This document shows positions 1 through 13,029 of a DNA stretch of 64,000 nucleotides, in pieces (the stretch's first letter is position 1; the number at the start of each line of letters is the position of its first letter). The translations under genes were made by a program, and so were the position numbers. Origin of the DNA: Glandiceps talaboti (Eukaryota > Hemichordata > Enteropneusta > Spengelidae); NCBI RefSeq assembly GCF_964340395.1, contig NC_135556.1, positions 5,205,001-5,269,000 on the forward strand. Direction: 5' to 3'. Below the pieces are notes generated by a model. The model had not been told where the DNA came from, made no database searches, and saw only the letters and a list, made by a program, of their open reading frames with translations.

Positions 1-149
1 TATAACAATATGATTGAGTGATGTGTTACAGTGTAGCTGACATCACAGTATAGTAGAGTGAATCACAGAGCACTATTCTATTGCACAGTACAGTAGAACA
101 CAGCACAGAGTAACACGCCTAAAAACAAAACAACACAGCACAGCTCAGC

Positions 150-262
150 ACAACACAACACAACACAACATAACATAACACTACACAACACAACACAACA
201 CAACACAACACAACACAACACAACATAACACTACAGGGCAGGACACGACACAACACAACACA
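150..262. repeat. CAACA pentanucleotide microsatellite
   Basis: Imperfect CAACA/ACACA pentamers interrupted by TAACA variants. Simple-sequence DNA with no coding potential. Confidence 0.8.
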
Positions 263-990
263 TTATTAAATATATTTCCCAATCCAATCCAATCCAATCC
301 ATATTATTATTTGACTCGAAGGATTTCTGCAATAGATGGTCAGTGTGTTCACTATAGGAAGGAAATGTAGTGAAATTTATTCTTGTGAAAAATAGACTTC
401 TACGACAAACAACATGACATTGAAGAGTTTCTATAACCAACGACACAAACACCTCTCATGCCAATTGAAATGAAGGCTATTATCATATCACATTGAAATG
501 AAAAAAGTTTTTTATAGAACCAATTCAAGATACTGAAGTTAGATGTAATTGTCAGTGGTGATGTGACGTCCATATATAGAAACCAATTTAATTGATGCTG
601 AAGGTACATGAAGATGCAATTGTCAATGGTCACGTACACATAGAGGGTTTTACACAGTATATACATTGATATTAGTCTTACTTCCTGTACAAGTTTGTCA
701 TTGAGGTGGTCATTTCAAATGATTTATGTCCTTCAAATGAAGGATAATAAGTGTTGCAGGCTAAATTGGCAACCTCCGGCAAATAATATACACTGGCCAT
801 ATTCTGAAGAAGTGTTGAAAGCAGCTCAATTTCTAAACTGTATTCAGTATTCATGAAATATAAGTATTCTTGAGAGTTGAATAATAGTTGTTTGAAATGT
901 GTCGTGACATATCGGCGAAAGAAAAGTAATATGTACACAATGGATGTCTCTTTGAGCTGAACGTATGCCTTCTAAGTTCTATAATCGAGT

Positions 991-1214
991 GTCCATACTA
1001 CAAAATCTGATCCGGATCCAATTCGATTTACCTGTCCATACTACAAAATCTGATCCGGATCCAATTCGATTTACCTGTCCATACTACAAAATCTGATCCG
1101 GATCCAATTCGATTTACCTGTCCATACTACAAAATCTGATCCGGATCCAATTCGATTTACCTGTCCATACTACAAAATCTGATCCGGATCCAATTTGATT
1201 TACCTGTCCATACT
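991..1214. repeat. 43 bp tandem repeat (5 units) with inverted partner sequences to its right
   Basis: Five nearly identical 43 bp units start at 991, 1034, 1077, 1120 and 1163, each opening with GTCCATACTACAAAATC and holding the palindrome TCCGGA. Between 1320 and 1530 related sequence appears in reverse orientation (GTATGGACAG near 1329 and GGATCCGGATCAG near 1513). The whole 990-1535 interval may therefore be a foldback-type element with expanded subterminal repeats. No target duplication was identified. Confidence 0.8.
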
Positions 1215-2322
1215 TGTGGTTAATTCATATTTAATTTGAATTAACTGATCCAGATCAAAGCCTACTCTGGGTGGTAGTTTCGGTTCAGATCAAAATAATT
1301 TGAATCAGATTGTGATCAGTTAGGCCTTGTATGGACAGGCACTTAATACAGTGGATTAGTTTGATAATAAGTAATCTAAATCAAAGCTTGTACATGTGTG
1401 GACGGGTACACTAATATAATTCAAATCGAATCCATCGTTCAATTATTTAGTGCAGATGGAAAGTTGATTCCAATGCGGATTAAAGTGATCTGGATCAGTT
1501 TAATTCAGATTGGATCCGGATCAGATATGGTCATGGCTTATATCATTCAGAAAATAGTTTGGTTTAGTCATTTGTTGTTTTTAATACTATAATAGTGGTA
1601 TGTTTGAGTTTTCCTAGAAATATTTACCTTATTATTTGTATACAAAACCAGTCAAAGTATTGTCTGTTTATGTTTGACTCTCCTGTCTACTATCTCCTGT
1701 CTATGTTGCTAGATGTGTGATTCTGATATACTTGCTCACTATTTTCCGGATAGTTAATGAGTGCAGTAAAGTCAAAGATCCAGCAAGTTAAACAGACCAA
1801 TGCTAATTAGAATACCTGTCACATGGTAGTCTAGTTCCTATACAGTATCGCTTTGATTTACACCTTCATGTTGGCATCCAGAGTAATTATCACATGATAA
1901 ACACATGCAAATCTTCACTTATGTGATGTCAAATAGGACAGATCAAAAACCTGAATCACCCTAGACTGTCAGATACGTTGTGATGTTCTGTCCTCATTGG
2001 TCTCTATCTCATATGATTCCATGGTCTACAATTACTCATCTGTCACTCATACCTGAATTAGAATCATAGCTTGAACAAAACTTATGATATGATTATGTAA
2101 CATAATATACATAGGCATATTTTATATGATTTGACACTCAAACCAGAGTAGACTTTTATTTCATAGTTAAATAAAAAGTACTAACTATGTATTTCAAGAT
2201 GAAGTTTCCATAAGTAAATTTGTCATTTAAAAACAAAAAAATGTCAATGTACAGTACATGTGTGTGTGTGACCCCTAAGACATCATGGTTAACAAACATG
2301 TTTTTATTTTTCCCGTCTATAG

Positions 2323-3009
2323 CTTTACAGCTGTCAACAGGCAAGACCACAGTAATGCATTTGGTACCTCGGGAAAACTTACCGGAACCAAATTCACAAG
2401 GTTTGTCACATTTCCATGTAGTGCGCTATTCTATAGAATGTTTCTATGTTTGTGCTTCTCACATTTATCAATGCAAGATACAGTCTTCATCAAAGCTGTT
2501 CCTTCAATTCTATGTACAATGTGAACAAAGTATCATGTTTATATAGAGGCTCTGTTTTTAGTGAAATTATTGCGTGTTTGATCACCTGGTCATTGCATGT
2601 TGTACCACACACCTGGTCAAAATAATGGAAAAGTTTAAACTAATTAGTCAATGTACGTGGTTTCACACCAAGTCAAAATGGTGAAAAATTCTAAACTGAT
2701 CGGTCAGTATTTATGGTTTCACCTGGTCAAGACAATGACCGTTACACTTTTATCACCAGGAGCAGAAATTATTCTACCTGTTTGATGTTAATATGCATGT
2801 ATATAATAACTTGTAATTGAAAGTTCATGGCTGGGTCTAAATCTTTTGATTTTGTAGGCACAGCATAGTACAACCGTTAGTGATGGTCGATAGCATGGCA
2901 TGAATAGTTGTATCTTACAAACTAAATTCACCTGTATCATTTTATTATTTTGACAGGACAAACAAAGAGAGGTAAAACAGAAGAGAGTAACTGCTGTGTT
3001 ATACTGTGA
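2323..3009 (+). CDS. UBL3: UBL3-like membrane-anchored ubiquitin-fold protein, last two coding exons (5' partial)
   Basis: UBL3 (MUB family) is a small ubiquitin-fold protein held at the plasma membrane by a C-terminal lipid and linked to sorting of proteins into small extracellular vesicles. Exon 2323-2400 reads ALQLSTGKTTVMHLVPRE followed by NLPEPNSQ; it has an AG acceptor at 2321-2322 and a GT donor at 2401. Exon 2957-3009 follows a TTTTGACAG acceptor and reads GQTKRGKTEESNCCVIL then TGA. Both introns are phase 1 and the frame joins cleanly. The end matches the family signature GKTTVMHLV..E.LPEPNSQG....KT.ESNCCVIL, including the terminal CVIL prenylation box and the adjacent cysteine. The N-terminal beta-grasp exons are missing because the window starts inside the gene. 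No clear AATAAA was seen close to the stop; the first seen downstream is near 5307. Confidence 0.93.
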
Positions 3010-5486
3010 GGGGGAACGTGAAGGAGGAGGAGGAGGAGGAGAATGCTGAGAGGAGATGTGTAAAATTTACATCATATTATATGGGCAAAACAAAAAATTA
3101 ACTATAGAAGGAAATCACATTTTAAAATGAAGAGAGATATGTACAGACTATGTGTACTTAGAAAAGTGAGAACATTGAAATCTATCACTTAGAGAAAACA
3201 AAACAAAACAAAACAAAAAAATTACCAAAAATATGATAATATATAAAGAATACTTTTGAGTAAAGTTAAATAGTATGTCCCCAACCCTAACACACAGAAT
3301 AAGAATTTGTGAATAGTTCTAACCGTTTACCATTTTTTCTTATTTGACATTTACATTGACTTCAACTTATTGATGGTGAAATACTTTTCTGGGAGTGACT
3401 TTCCTCCGTTTACAGAATGGAGGAGTTTCTCCTCACCGCAGAGAAATTGTACATGGACCTTACCAGTGTGTATTGTACATTGTTCGTAGCGTAGATCCCT
3501 TTTAATAGATCCCTGTGTGTTGGGGTTGGTCCTGCAAGAGCATGTCGGGCACAACCAACAATTTTGCATGATCTTGACGAGATCTCTTCGTATCTCTGAT
3601 GAAATATTAAAAAAAATTTCCTGAACAGAATAATGCATTTTGTGTATCATAGAATGGGAAGTTTATTAGATGAAGAAAAAAAAAGCAAGTCATACAATTT
3701 AGAAATTAATTATAGTATTTTGCAGGAGTAATCAGAGTAAAAGTTTGATTTGCTAAAATTTTTTCTTTCCCATCTTGTTTTTTGAATATTCATTGATTAT
3801 AACCTTACCGAATATGAAATTGACAACAAGAACTTCAAAAAAAATTTCATGTTGCGTTATGCAAATCAGAATAGAATGACTTGTTTCTCTATAAGCCTTG
3901 GTGGCAGCATAGAGTGCATTTTCTCTTGGTGTGTTAGTTTATTCTGTAGTATGTATAAACGGCAAACATTCGTATATTTTGGATTTGTACATGAAGTACT
4001 ACAAATAGTTTAATCTGTGAAAACAGCGCCTGGAGTGTTTTCTGGCTTTCATGTACACAGCTCCATCCATCAATGTTTCTACTGGCTTGAGTTTCTCCTG
4101 TTTACCAGTGTCGCAGTGACTTGTTTGTTATGTAGGGTGACATAATATTTCAAGTTTGAAGTCAGTTGCTGATTGGTGTACAGCCATGCAAATCACTGAA
4201 ACTAACCAATCAGATTCCTTGCAAGAAAAGTGCAAATGCTGACGACCATATTTTGGAATTTCAGTGATTGGGGCAGTAAGTGAGGGGATGTGAAACAGTG
4301 ATGTTGGTCTTTGTCAATTTCTTGTGACATGCAGTATTCACAAATATGCTAGGTAGGACTGAAAAATGGCCAATCATTGATCTGATGTGCATTTGAATCA
4401 AAGCATTTGCTATCTATGAAACAGGGTATATGTTCATCTTTGGATAATTTGAACACTGTTAACTTATGTTTGGCCAAGTACGTCAAATAATTAGTTAAGA
4501 AATTTGCATTGAATGTAAAATTCTTGATCATCAAATTTCAAAGTTTGTGAGTTTTGGCGATGTTAAATGTCAATCAACTACAGCAGTGTCACATTTGTGC
4601 AGGGTAGTTAATTCTGAAAGTCACCTGAAAAAGTTAAGAAATCTGTACGTCGTCGTCCCGTCGTCCCCCCCCCCCCCCCCCATTTTTTCATAGAATTTGG
4701 TTCCACCACACATGAGGATGGGCCGTTCTATTTTTCATGGGGTGGGGGTGGGATTTCAGATTTTTAAAAGACACAAGGAGATCAAGAAACCACTGTAAAG
4801 CCAGAAAATGTCTCTCTGTCGTAAAATTCCTGCAGTATTTTGTAGATGGTTCCACAGTATCATAACATGCAGGCTGTATATGTTAACACTGTCTGATAGA
4901 GTAGTAGTGTATTCTTCTCCTGTAGAGAAAAAGTTAGGGGGAATTGTTAAAAACAAGACAGATTTTACAATGTTATATAATAGTTGATGTTATGTAACGG
5001 TACACGATAAATGGTCAATTTATCAGCATTATTATTATTAATATCATCATTATTATTATCAAGAAAAAAGTACATGTTGATAAGACAGAGTTTAAAACTT
5101 TAATCAGTCTAAAAAAAAAGTATGCTGAAAGATTTTATGCCAAAAAAAGAGGGGACTTTATGTAACTAACAAGGGGGGTCTTTCTTTTACTGTTGTATAA
5201 GATACTGCAATCACACGGTGTTTGAGGTTGCTCTGAGAGCTTTATCAAGATCAATTACTCTCTCAAAAGAGAGATTTTTAGGTATTATATCTAACATGTT
5301 TTAGTCAATAAAAGTTTGAGTGACATAGGGAGCCCATGTCATCGTGAATTAACACAGACCCCCTATGTTGATAGTAATTTTTGGTTGACTGAGAAAAGAG
5401 AAAATTCAGACCAATATAGTTACATGTTGTGTAAGTCAAGTTTTAAGAAAGACAGGGAAAATGTCAAATGTGTAGAATTTCAGAAG
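3010..5486. other. UBL3 3' UTR and/or intergenic DNA, no firm gene
   Basis: AT-rich sequence with a poly-C run near 4667-4681. A possible minus-strand exon near 3471-3597 has a CATCAG acceptor, a GTAAGG donor and a cysteine-rich reading (NCWLCPTCSCRTNPNTQG), but no neighbouring exon or known domain supports it. Confidence 0.5.
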
Positions 5487-6543
5487 GAATGACAGACACA
5501 CTTTGCCATGATGTAGGACTACAGAACTGATGACATAGACACACATTGCCATGATGTAGAACTACAGAACTGATGACAGACACACGTTGTCATGATGTAG
5601 GACTACAGAACTGATGAGAGACACACATTGCTATGATGTAGAACTACAGAACTGATGACAGACACACGTTGTCATGATGTAGGACTACAGAACTGATGAG
5701 AGACACACATTGCCATGATGTAGAACTACAGAACTGATGACAGACACACGTTGCCATGATGTAGAACTACAGAACTGATGACACAGACACACATTGCCAT
5801 GATGTAGAACTACAGAACTGATGACATAGACACACATTGCCATGATGTAGAACTACAGAACTGATGACAGACACACATTGTCATGATGTAGAACTACAGA
5901 ACTGATGACAGACACACATTGTCATGATGTAGAACTACAGAACTGATGACATAGACACACATTGCCATGATGTAGAACTACAGAACTGATGACAGACACA
6001 CATTGCCATGATGTAGAACTACAGAACTGATGACAGACACACATTGTCATGATGTAGAACTACAGAACTGATGACATAGACACACATTGCCATGATGTAG
6101 GACTACAGAACTGATGACATAGACACACATTGCCATGATGTAGAACTACAGAACTGATGACATAGACACACATTGCCATGATGTAGGACTACAGAACTGA
6201 TGACATAGACACACATTGCCATGATGTAGGACTACAGAACTGATGACAGACACACATTGCCATGATGTAGGACTACAGAACTGATGACATAGACACACAT
6301 TGCTATGATGTAGTACTACAGAACTGATGACATAGACACACATTGCCATGATGTAAGACTACAGAACTGATGACATAGACACACATTGCTATGATGTAGT
6401 ACTACAGAACTGATGACATAGACACACATTGCCATGATGTAAGACTACAGAACTGATGACATAGACACACATTGCTATGATGTAGTACTACAGAACTGAT
6501 GACATAGACACACATTGCCATGATGTAAGACTACAGAACTGAT
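5487..6543. repeat. Minisatellite, 41-43 bp unit, about 25 copies
   Basis: Head-to-tail repeat of a unit running GATGACA(TA)GACACACA, TTGCCATGATGTAG and AACTACAGAACT. Two length classes (41 bp, and 43 bp with an extra TA) are mixed, with point variants such as GTCATG/GCTATG and GTAGTAC/GTAAGAC; the variants cluster toward the right end. Open frames on the minus strand here are repeat artefacts. Confidence 0.95.
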
Positions 6544-9500
6544 CAAAAACAATCAAGGTGATAAAATGTGTATTTTCATCGATAGCATCTTTGCTCGCAT
6601 TTGGTATGATATTGAAAGTGACCGTTTTCTTTGTGAATTCCTTATAAAAATACTTCACTAACAGCTTATACACTAAGCATTCTGCAGCTGTACGAAAAAA
6701 TCTAATGGAAAAACCATGTGCAATTTCTACCAGTAAAAGAACGTCTGACAACAAGTGTAAACAGCAATTTAGTTGTGTGCTAAAAATTATTTGGAGAAAG
6801 CATATTTGTGACTATGAAAAAAGAAGAAATAGGGGGTCAGTCATTCATTTTTGCCAATTCTATGACTTATGAGGACCAATCTATTCTGCTGTATTGACCT
6901 TTATCAATCTACAACTCCCATACTTTGGATTCTCCCAATTATTGGCAGTTCAAAAAGTGAACCATTTTTGATGGCCAGGTTTTCAGAAAAGAAGATATTT
7001 GTAAAACAAATATATATAGAGAGAGAGAGCTTTCATTCTTTAATTTTGTTTCATTTGTTGAATACATGTTATCGTAAAGCTATGCGTACATTCATTTCAT
7101 ATGTTCAGCTTGGCTTAAAGTCACACAAAAAAAAACGTGTGTGTGCTATTAAAGATGTAATAAACCCCTTCCCCCTTTCCCTCTGTTCCTGTACATAGGG
7201 AAAGTAGTTTGCACAGAAAGAAACAAATTCTCTTTTTTTTCAATATCTTAATTTTTTCACCAAGTATTGAACAATGAAATACTGTCAATTACTATATAAT
7301 ACATACATGTTATTGCAGAATCATAGAGTACATCTCCCATGTTACTGCTGTGTGCCACTTGGTGGCGCTATTACTGAGGATCAAAATATTAAAAAAAATA
7401 TCTGAGTTGTGTAAATGATAGAACAAGTACAATGTACTTCAAAATCTGAGGGAGAGTACTTTGGTTTTCTGCCCAGACAGCAAATGTAGTTGCTATGATA
7501 AAGCTACAGATATCGCTTTTTTTAATCTACAATTTATGTTCTTATAACCCATGCTATACTTGTAAGTGATGCTGTGAACTCTTCTGTATGTTGTAAAAAT
7601 CAGCTCAGAATTGTCTTGATAAACAAAGCACAAGATAGTAAAGCATGGTTCAAGTTTTCATCCTAGGCACTAGGCAGGGTGTACGGTGACCTGTGTGTAG
7701 ACACACCGTAGGAGTAAGAGGGGTCTTCTAGTAGATGCACTCCTGATAGATTCATGGTACAACTGTGTTTGAACTCTGACCCCCCACAATTCAACCTATT
7801 TTATGCATATGATATTTGCACTGTAGAATAAGATTTTCCGCCCGTCATTTGTAACAAAACAATCCCTTCAAACGAAGAAATGGTAGAATCTACTTTCCGT
7901 GTGTCCTTTTTGACTGAAAGTGAACTAGATATAAACCCAAGTTGTAGACTGTTATCCTGAAATCAGTATTGTAGAATATTTTGTATTTTGAGACTGGACA
8001 GCATGCTAGTCTACAGTACACGACAATGTTCAGTTTTTACATCGTTGCAATTATACCAAGTTTTCAGATTTATAGTTATTTTCCTTGCATGGACATTCAT
8101 TTCGTTTAATACCGTGACTGTGTAGATTTTTAAATACCACTTTGCCAGTTTCAGAGAAAGAGATGATAAATATTGCCTCCCTCCAGTCAGTCACACAGTG
8201 AAGAGTTACTGGTGTCATGTCCCCCCAGTTCCTTGACACGTTTGGGGTTAAAGGTCACTGGTCAGAAAATATGACTTTTGTTTATTTTGATAGGTTGCGG
8301 TTTAGATTAAAGTTGTATAATTTTAATATTTAGAGAATTAGATGTTTCTATGCCAAGGTCATTAAAGTCAAAGGAAAAAAATATAAAAACACCCAAAAAT
8401 TAGTAAAAATTTAGAAATCAGAGAAAAATAGAATGCATTCTCATTTCAACTTGAGTCAAACTTCTTGAAAAAGTCTGCTGGGGTACGAAAATAGTTGACA
8501 ATTCAAGCTGTTTTTTGTACCAATTTTAGTGAAAAATAAAATACAGAAACATTTAGTAGTTGAATATATAGTGTAGCTACATTTTTCTAGTAGTTGTGAT
8601 AAATTTAATTGTAGTGCATTTTTTTTGAAGGATATCTTTTACTAAGTTTCTTTCATAACTTCAAACTTGTGATCTTAAACTCAAAAGTGATGACGAGGAG
8701 ACAAACAACCCTCGTCATGGAAATGGGGGGGGGGGGAGGCAGGGGGTCTAACACATTTCATAAAGCAGTATTGTGTACAGTAATCTGTCTCTTACATTCT
8801 GATATGTTTATCCTTATTAATTATGCTATAAAAATTGGTATTTATGTTTAAAAAAAATTAGAATGAAATCTTGCAAAAAAGTATAAAAAAAATATAAAAA
8901 CGAAATAACTATCGATAACTTATTTATGGTAATTGCGACCAGCGGCAGCCCAGTGTTGTCTGTAAAAATACTTGGTGTTATAGATGAGATGGTTTAGGAA
9001 TATATAGCTGCTACATACAGATCTAATAGATTCGCTGAGATTACATCAAAGTAGCGAAAATTTTGCAACAAATCTAGAACTATTCATTATTTGAAACTGT
9101 TGAATACTGTTTCTACAAGGAACAGCAAGTGTTAAAGCGTTTCTTATTATCTGCAGGATTTTATTCTGGAGTGTGTATGGTGATGGGTACATATAAACAA
9201 CATCTTTCCAGGGTATGGGAAGAAGGTCATTTTATATATGCAAATTGTATGAAAGGGTAAAGGTTCAAAGTTCAAAGTTCAGACCCTGACATGTACATGG
9301 TACCTCTAAGTATTGTGATGATTTTTTTTTTGTTATGTAAAGTTTGAGTAGTAACATTTTTCACAAAAGACTATTTTGCCATAGTATCTTATTCCCTCAA
9401 TTATCTTGAAAAAATAATGTATATAAAATACCCTCCCAGTGTGTTTGCCAATTTATTTCCTTTTCAGATTTGTGTAACTTTTCCTTTTCCCTGTCTTAGC

Positions 9501-9812
9501 CTTCCTTGCAATATGTTAAACCGTGGGTGTTACTTGGGATACAAATGTGAGTGCTCACAGTCAAATAAAGATGGGTTTTCTAAAAAGAATTCTCAATGAA
9601 GTGTGGTATTTTATTTGCAAAACCCCCTGAACATGTCTTGTTATTGGTGATAGATAGTCTAGACTTGACTTACATGACATGCTGCACGGCTAGCTAGCTT
9701 CTGATGACATATTCACTGTGAAATGAATGCATGTACATATACTAGCACATATCATCCCTTCCCTAACCTCTGGAGAGGGCTGGATGCTGGCAAATGTTAT
9801 CCCCACAAAGCC
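6544..9812. other. Intergenic DNA, no firm gene
   Basis: AT-rich, with a poly-G run near 8724-8735. One weak exon candidate on + at about 9500-9597 (acceptor CCCTGTCTTAG, reading LPCNMLNRGCYLGYKCECSQ, in-frame stop, AATAAA nearby) has no partner exon. I see nothing else supportable. Confidence 0.5.
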
Positions 9813-10015
9813 TGCAAACTCAGTAATTCAGTAATTTTGGCCCTATATCATTATCGTCAAACCTTGAGGAAAAATCAACATAAAATTAACATATTATTGA
9901 TGTTTGAGGTTATTTGTACAACGGTCACATACACATTTTTATATATGGCCAACAACACGACATAGGGATGACTTATCAACATGAAAAATGACGAGATTGA
10001 ATTACTGAGTTTGCA
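9813..10015. repeat. Inverted repeat, perfect 18 bp arms, about 167 bp loop
   Basis: TGCAAACTCAGTAATTCA at 9813-9830 is matched by its exact reverse complement at 9998-10015. This may be a small foldback MITE; no clear target duplication was identified. Confidence 0.65.
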
Positions 10016-10182
10016 GACCATATGCCATTTTGGCTTACCATGGAGGCTATCCCATCTCGGGATCATCAAATTATAATTTGAGAATAAAATCCAAAATGGT
10101 GGTAAATTTACTTCAATTCTGACTGTAAAAGCTTCTTTGTGGACATACATGATGTGTTCAACTTTCCCTCCAAGACGAAGCA

Positions 10183-10213
10183 GTGTATGTATGTATGTAT
10201 GTATGTATGTATG
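10183..10213. repeat. TATG tetranucleotide microsatellite
   Basis: About seven copies of TATG. The same tetranucleotide is expanded at five other sites in the window. Confidence 0.85.
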
Positions 10214-10365
10214 AAATCAATGAATGCATTGCAGGGTCATGTCTTTATTGTTTGTGTGAGTGGTTTCATACAATCCTGCATTACAATACCAGTGACGTTC
10301 CCTATATAATGAAAAATACACTTCTAGTGCAACAATCTGAGTTAGCATGTAAGGGATGCTGGGGC

Positions 10366-10440
10366 AGGGCGCCCTCACACATCGGTCAACCACTTTCACA
10401 TAGATTGAGCAGGCCGGTGAGGGCGGAGTGACACGACGTA
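10366..10440 (+). mobile_element. 83 bp-type foldback element, copy 1 (slightly short)
   Basis: The left arm AGGGCGCCCTCA pairs with the right arm CCGGTGAGGGCGGAG, and the right flank reads GACACGACGTA as in the other copies. The loop keeps ATCGGTCAAC and CTTTCACA. The outermost left arm (TAC..CGTGACGG) is degraded. Like the copy at 16503, it lies outside the amplified homeobox units, so the element is genuinely dispersed. Confidence 0.75.
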
Positions 10441-10624
10441 TCTTGCAGTCTAAATCTGCGTTCACAGTCATTGCCCTTGACAACCGTTTAATGTGAACCT
10501 GATTTGAGTGTGGATGCGGATGTATCTGTATAAATATTAGATGGTGATACAATTGTATACTGAATATCACCAGGTCATCACACAGAAAGGAGCTGTTGTA
10601 ATCACATTTACTATCACCACCGCT

Positions 10625-10811
<187 letters not shown>

Positions 10812-11467
10812 ATATTATTGTAATCACCGTCATCCTCACCACTAAGCTTTCCTTTGCAATGTGATATATTTATCTTTCTTTTTAATCACAGCTAAACAAC
10901 TCAATTGATATCATTACCAACGCCGACTCATACCTGACAGACAATTCATTGCACTCGAAGTTTATTTACATTGAACTACTATACAATAGAATATAACACA
11001 GCTTATTGGCTGGAAATCAAAATATTCTTTTGAAACCAAAGAATTGTGGAATTCCGAGTAAAGTAGGGAATTTCAAAACGATCATAGACATTTAACATAT
11101 ATTACAAATAACTTTGGCAAAATGTTTTCACAACTATTTGAAGTTATCTTCAAATCAAAATTTGTGTGAGGATCTGAGCTTTTAACTACAACTAGTATGT
11201 ACACATGTAACGGATTTGTAGATGATTTTGATAATATGTATCTGAGACATCACTTTTCTCTTTACTTTTCATACAACAGTGTTCCGTTTTTCTTCTAGAG
11301 ATTTTTCTTTTCTTCTGCTATCATGTTTTGGGTTTGATTGCATAAATATAGATAATATTCAACTGGGTGATTAAACACAAAATATTAAACATTGGTGTCT
11401 CATTCGTCAGAAGCTGGAGGCAGTTCGTACATGGAAAGGAGACCGTCATCGAATGGCACTTTAACAT
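10812..11467. other. 3' flank of the minus-strand secreted-protein gene
   Basis: No gene seen. A minus-strand AATAAA (TTTATT on +) lies near 10961 and could be a distal poly(A) signal of the gene at 12007-20008, about 1 kb past its stop; no closer canonical signal was seen. Confidence 0.4.
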
Positions 11468-12030
11468 CTATGACGTCATTTCATTATTAGCACAACCTAT
11501 GACGTCATTCACTACGAGTACAGTATTTAACGTTATTTAGCTACAAGCACAGCCTACGGCGTCATTTACTACGAGCACAGTATGTAACGTTATTTAGCTA
11601 CAAGCACAGCCTATGGCGTCATTTAACTACTAGAACAGTCTATGACGTCATATTACTAGCAGAGCTTACCTGTTAACACAGCCTATGACATCGTTTACTA
11701 CTTGCAGTCTATGACGTCATTTAGTTACAGTTTGTGACGTCATTTTATAGCTACTAGAGTATATGACGTCATTTAGCTACAGTGTGTTGTTTATGGTGTA
11801 ATTTAGCGGCTAGCACAGCCTATGACGTCGTTTAGCTACCAGTACAGTCTATGACGTCATTTATCTTCAAAGTATAGTTTATGGTGTCTTTTACCTAATA
11901 GTAGAGCCTGTGACGTCATTTAGCTACAAGTACAGTCTATGACGTCAGTTAGCTACAACTACAGTCTATGACGTCATTTAGCTACCAGTAGAGTCTATGA
12001 CGTCATTTAGCTACTAGCACAACCTATGAT
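11468..12030. repeat. Degenerate ~28 bp minisatellite carrying repeated TGACGTCA palindromes
   Basis: The unit resembles TATGACGTCATTTAGCTACNAG plus CACAG/TACAGTC. About eleven exact TGACGTCA octamers (the CREB/ATF full site) occur in about 530 bp, plus variants such as GGCGTCA and GACATCG. The array overlaps the last codons and the stop codon (12007-12009) of the minus-strand gene: the stop lies in the TTAGCTACTAGC part of a unit. Confidence 0.85.
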
Positions 12031-13029
12031 GTCTAGTTTAATGCCAGGGTAGTAATCATAGGTTAATACGTAGATATAGATGTACTGCGCTGATATAGAG
12101 CGACTCAGTTGGTGTGTAGTCGTACCACTCAGGTCAGACATTGTGAACACCTAAAATATGAAAGAGAAAGAAACTCATTGTTATTTAGAAATACATAAAC
12201 CTGAATCGTACAGAAATGAGCTTATCATAAAATGAAAGCAATCAATTCTCAGTGCAACCGTTTTTTTTTACAACTTTTGAAAATGCATTGAATTGCATTC
12301 CTATATATGAGTAATTTTTAAAAGTTTGAAAATGCATAGTGATTTGTTTGGATTATAGGAAAAACAACATCGCATTATCGAGAAGTCAAAGTCAGAAGTG
12401 TGCCTGTGATAGTTATGAATAGCATGACGTGGAAGTAAAAAATATAAAACAGAGGTCTTCATACATTTATGGTATGACAGTCGCACCAGATGACGTCACA
12501 AGAAGTAAACACACAAAATGTAAACAATACTAAGTACATTTTTAGAACGAGTAGTTTGACTCAGTCGGAGCTAATGCTTGGAATTTTTCCAATCACGGCT
12601 TATCTTACACTACATTTATCTTTTTAAGCTAGGAAACGATGATTTTTAAAAAAAAAATAGATTATTTAAAGTAATATTGCAAATGACTTACATATGCTTG
12701 GACTCCCCCATATTCCTGAAATAGTTTGATTTCATCATTTCCACCATGCTGATAACCAAGATAGAAGCTATTTACACCTGCATCTACTTCTTCTCCAAAT
12801 ACATACATTCCTTTGGTTTCGATCGCATTAAACGTCCGCTCAGTCGTCAGGGAGATTTTCAAGACGAGGTCCATCTGAGCGTCAGCGTTTGAATAGTTGT
12901 ACATGTTAAGAGTGACGTCATTTCCGTAAAATGAGTCATACCAGGTGCCGAACTCGTCACTGCCATCGTTGTTGTGTAGTTTAGTACCTTCCATGGCCGA
13001 CTTTTGAATTCCGAAATTCCCTTCACATT
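12007..13029 (-). other. Exons 9-10: F5/8C (discoidin)-like C-terminal domain
   Basis: Exon 9 (13029-12692) starts ECEGNFGIQKSAMEG and includes GTWYDSFYGNDVTLNMY; exon 10 (12150-12007) carries VFTMSDLSGTTTHQLS, then SISAQYIYIYVLTYDYYPG and LDIIGC. The closing pattern (aromatic turn, ..A.YI.I....Y...I.L.I.GC) is that of a discoidin/F5/8C fold. The N-terminal half is divergent, so the family call is moderate. Confidence 0.7.

Larger units (their letters stand above)
1..2322 (+). other. Intron sequence of the UBL3-like gene with simple repeats
   Basis: No coding exon was found here on either strand. Because the next exon on the right (2323) is an internal UBL3 exon, this stretch should be its upstream intron; the exon encoding the first part of the ubiquitin fold was looked for and not found, so it lies left of the window. 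It holds an ACACA-rich stretch near 150-262 and a 43 bp tandem repeat at 991-1214. Confidence 0.7.

Noticed and set aside
5487-6543. CRISPR-like array
   Set aside because: The units are contiguous tandem repeats without unique spacers, and the genome is eukaryotic.
6146-6754. Repeated VISSVVLHHGNVCLCHQ frame on -
   Set aside because: It is the translation of the 41-43 bp minisatellite; the repeat does not keep a 3 bp period.
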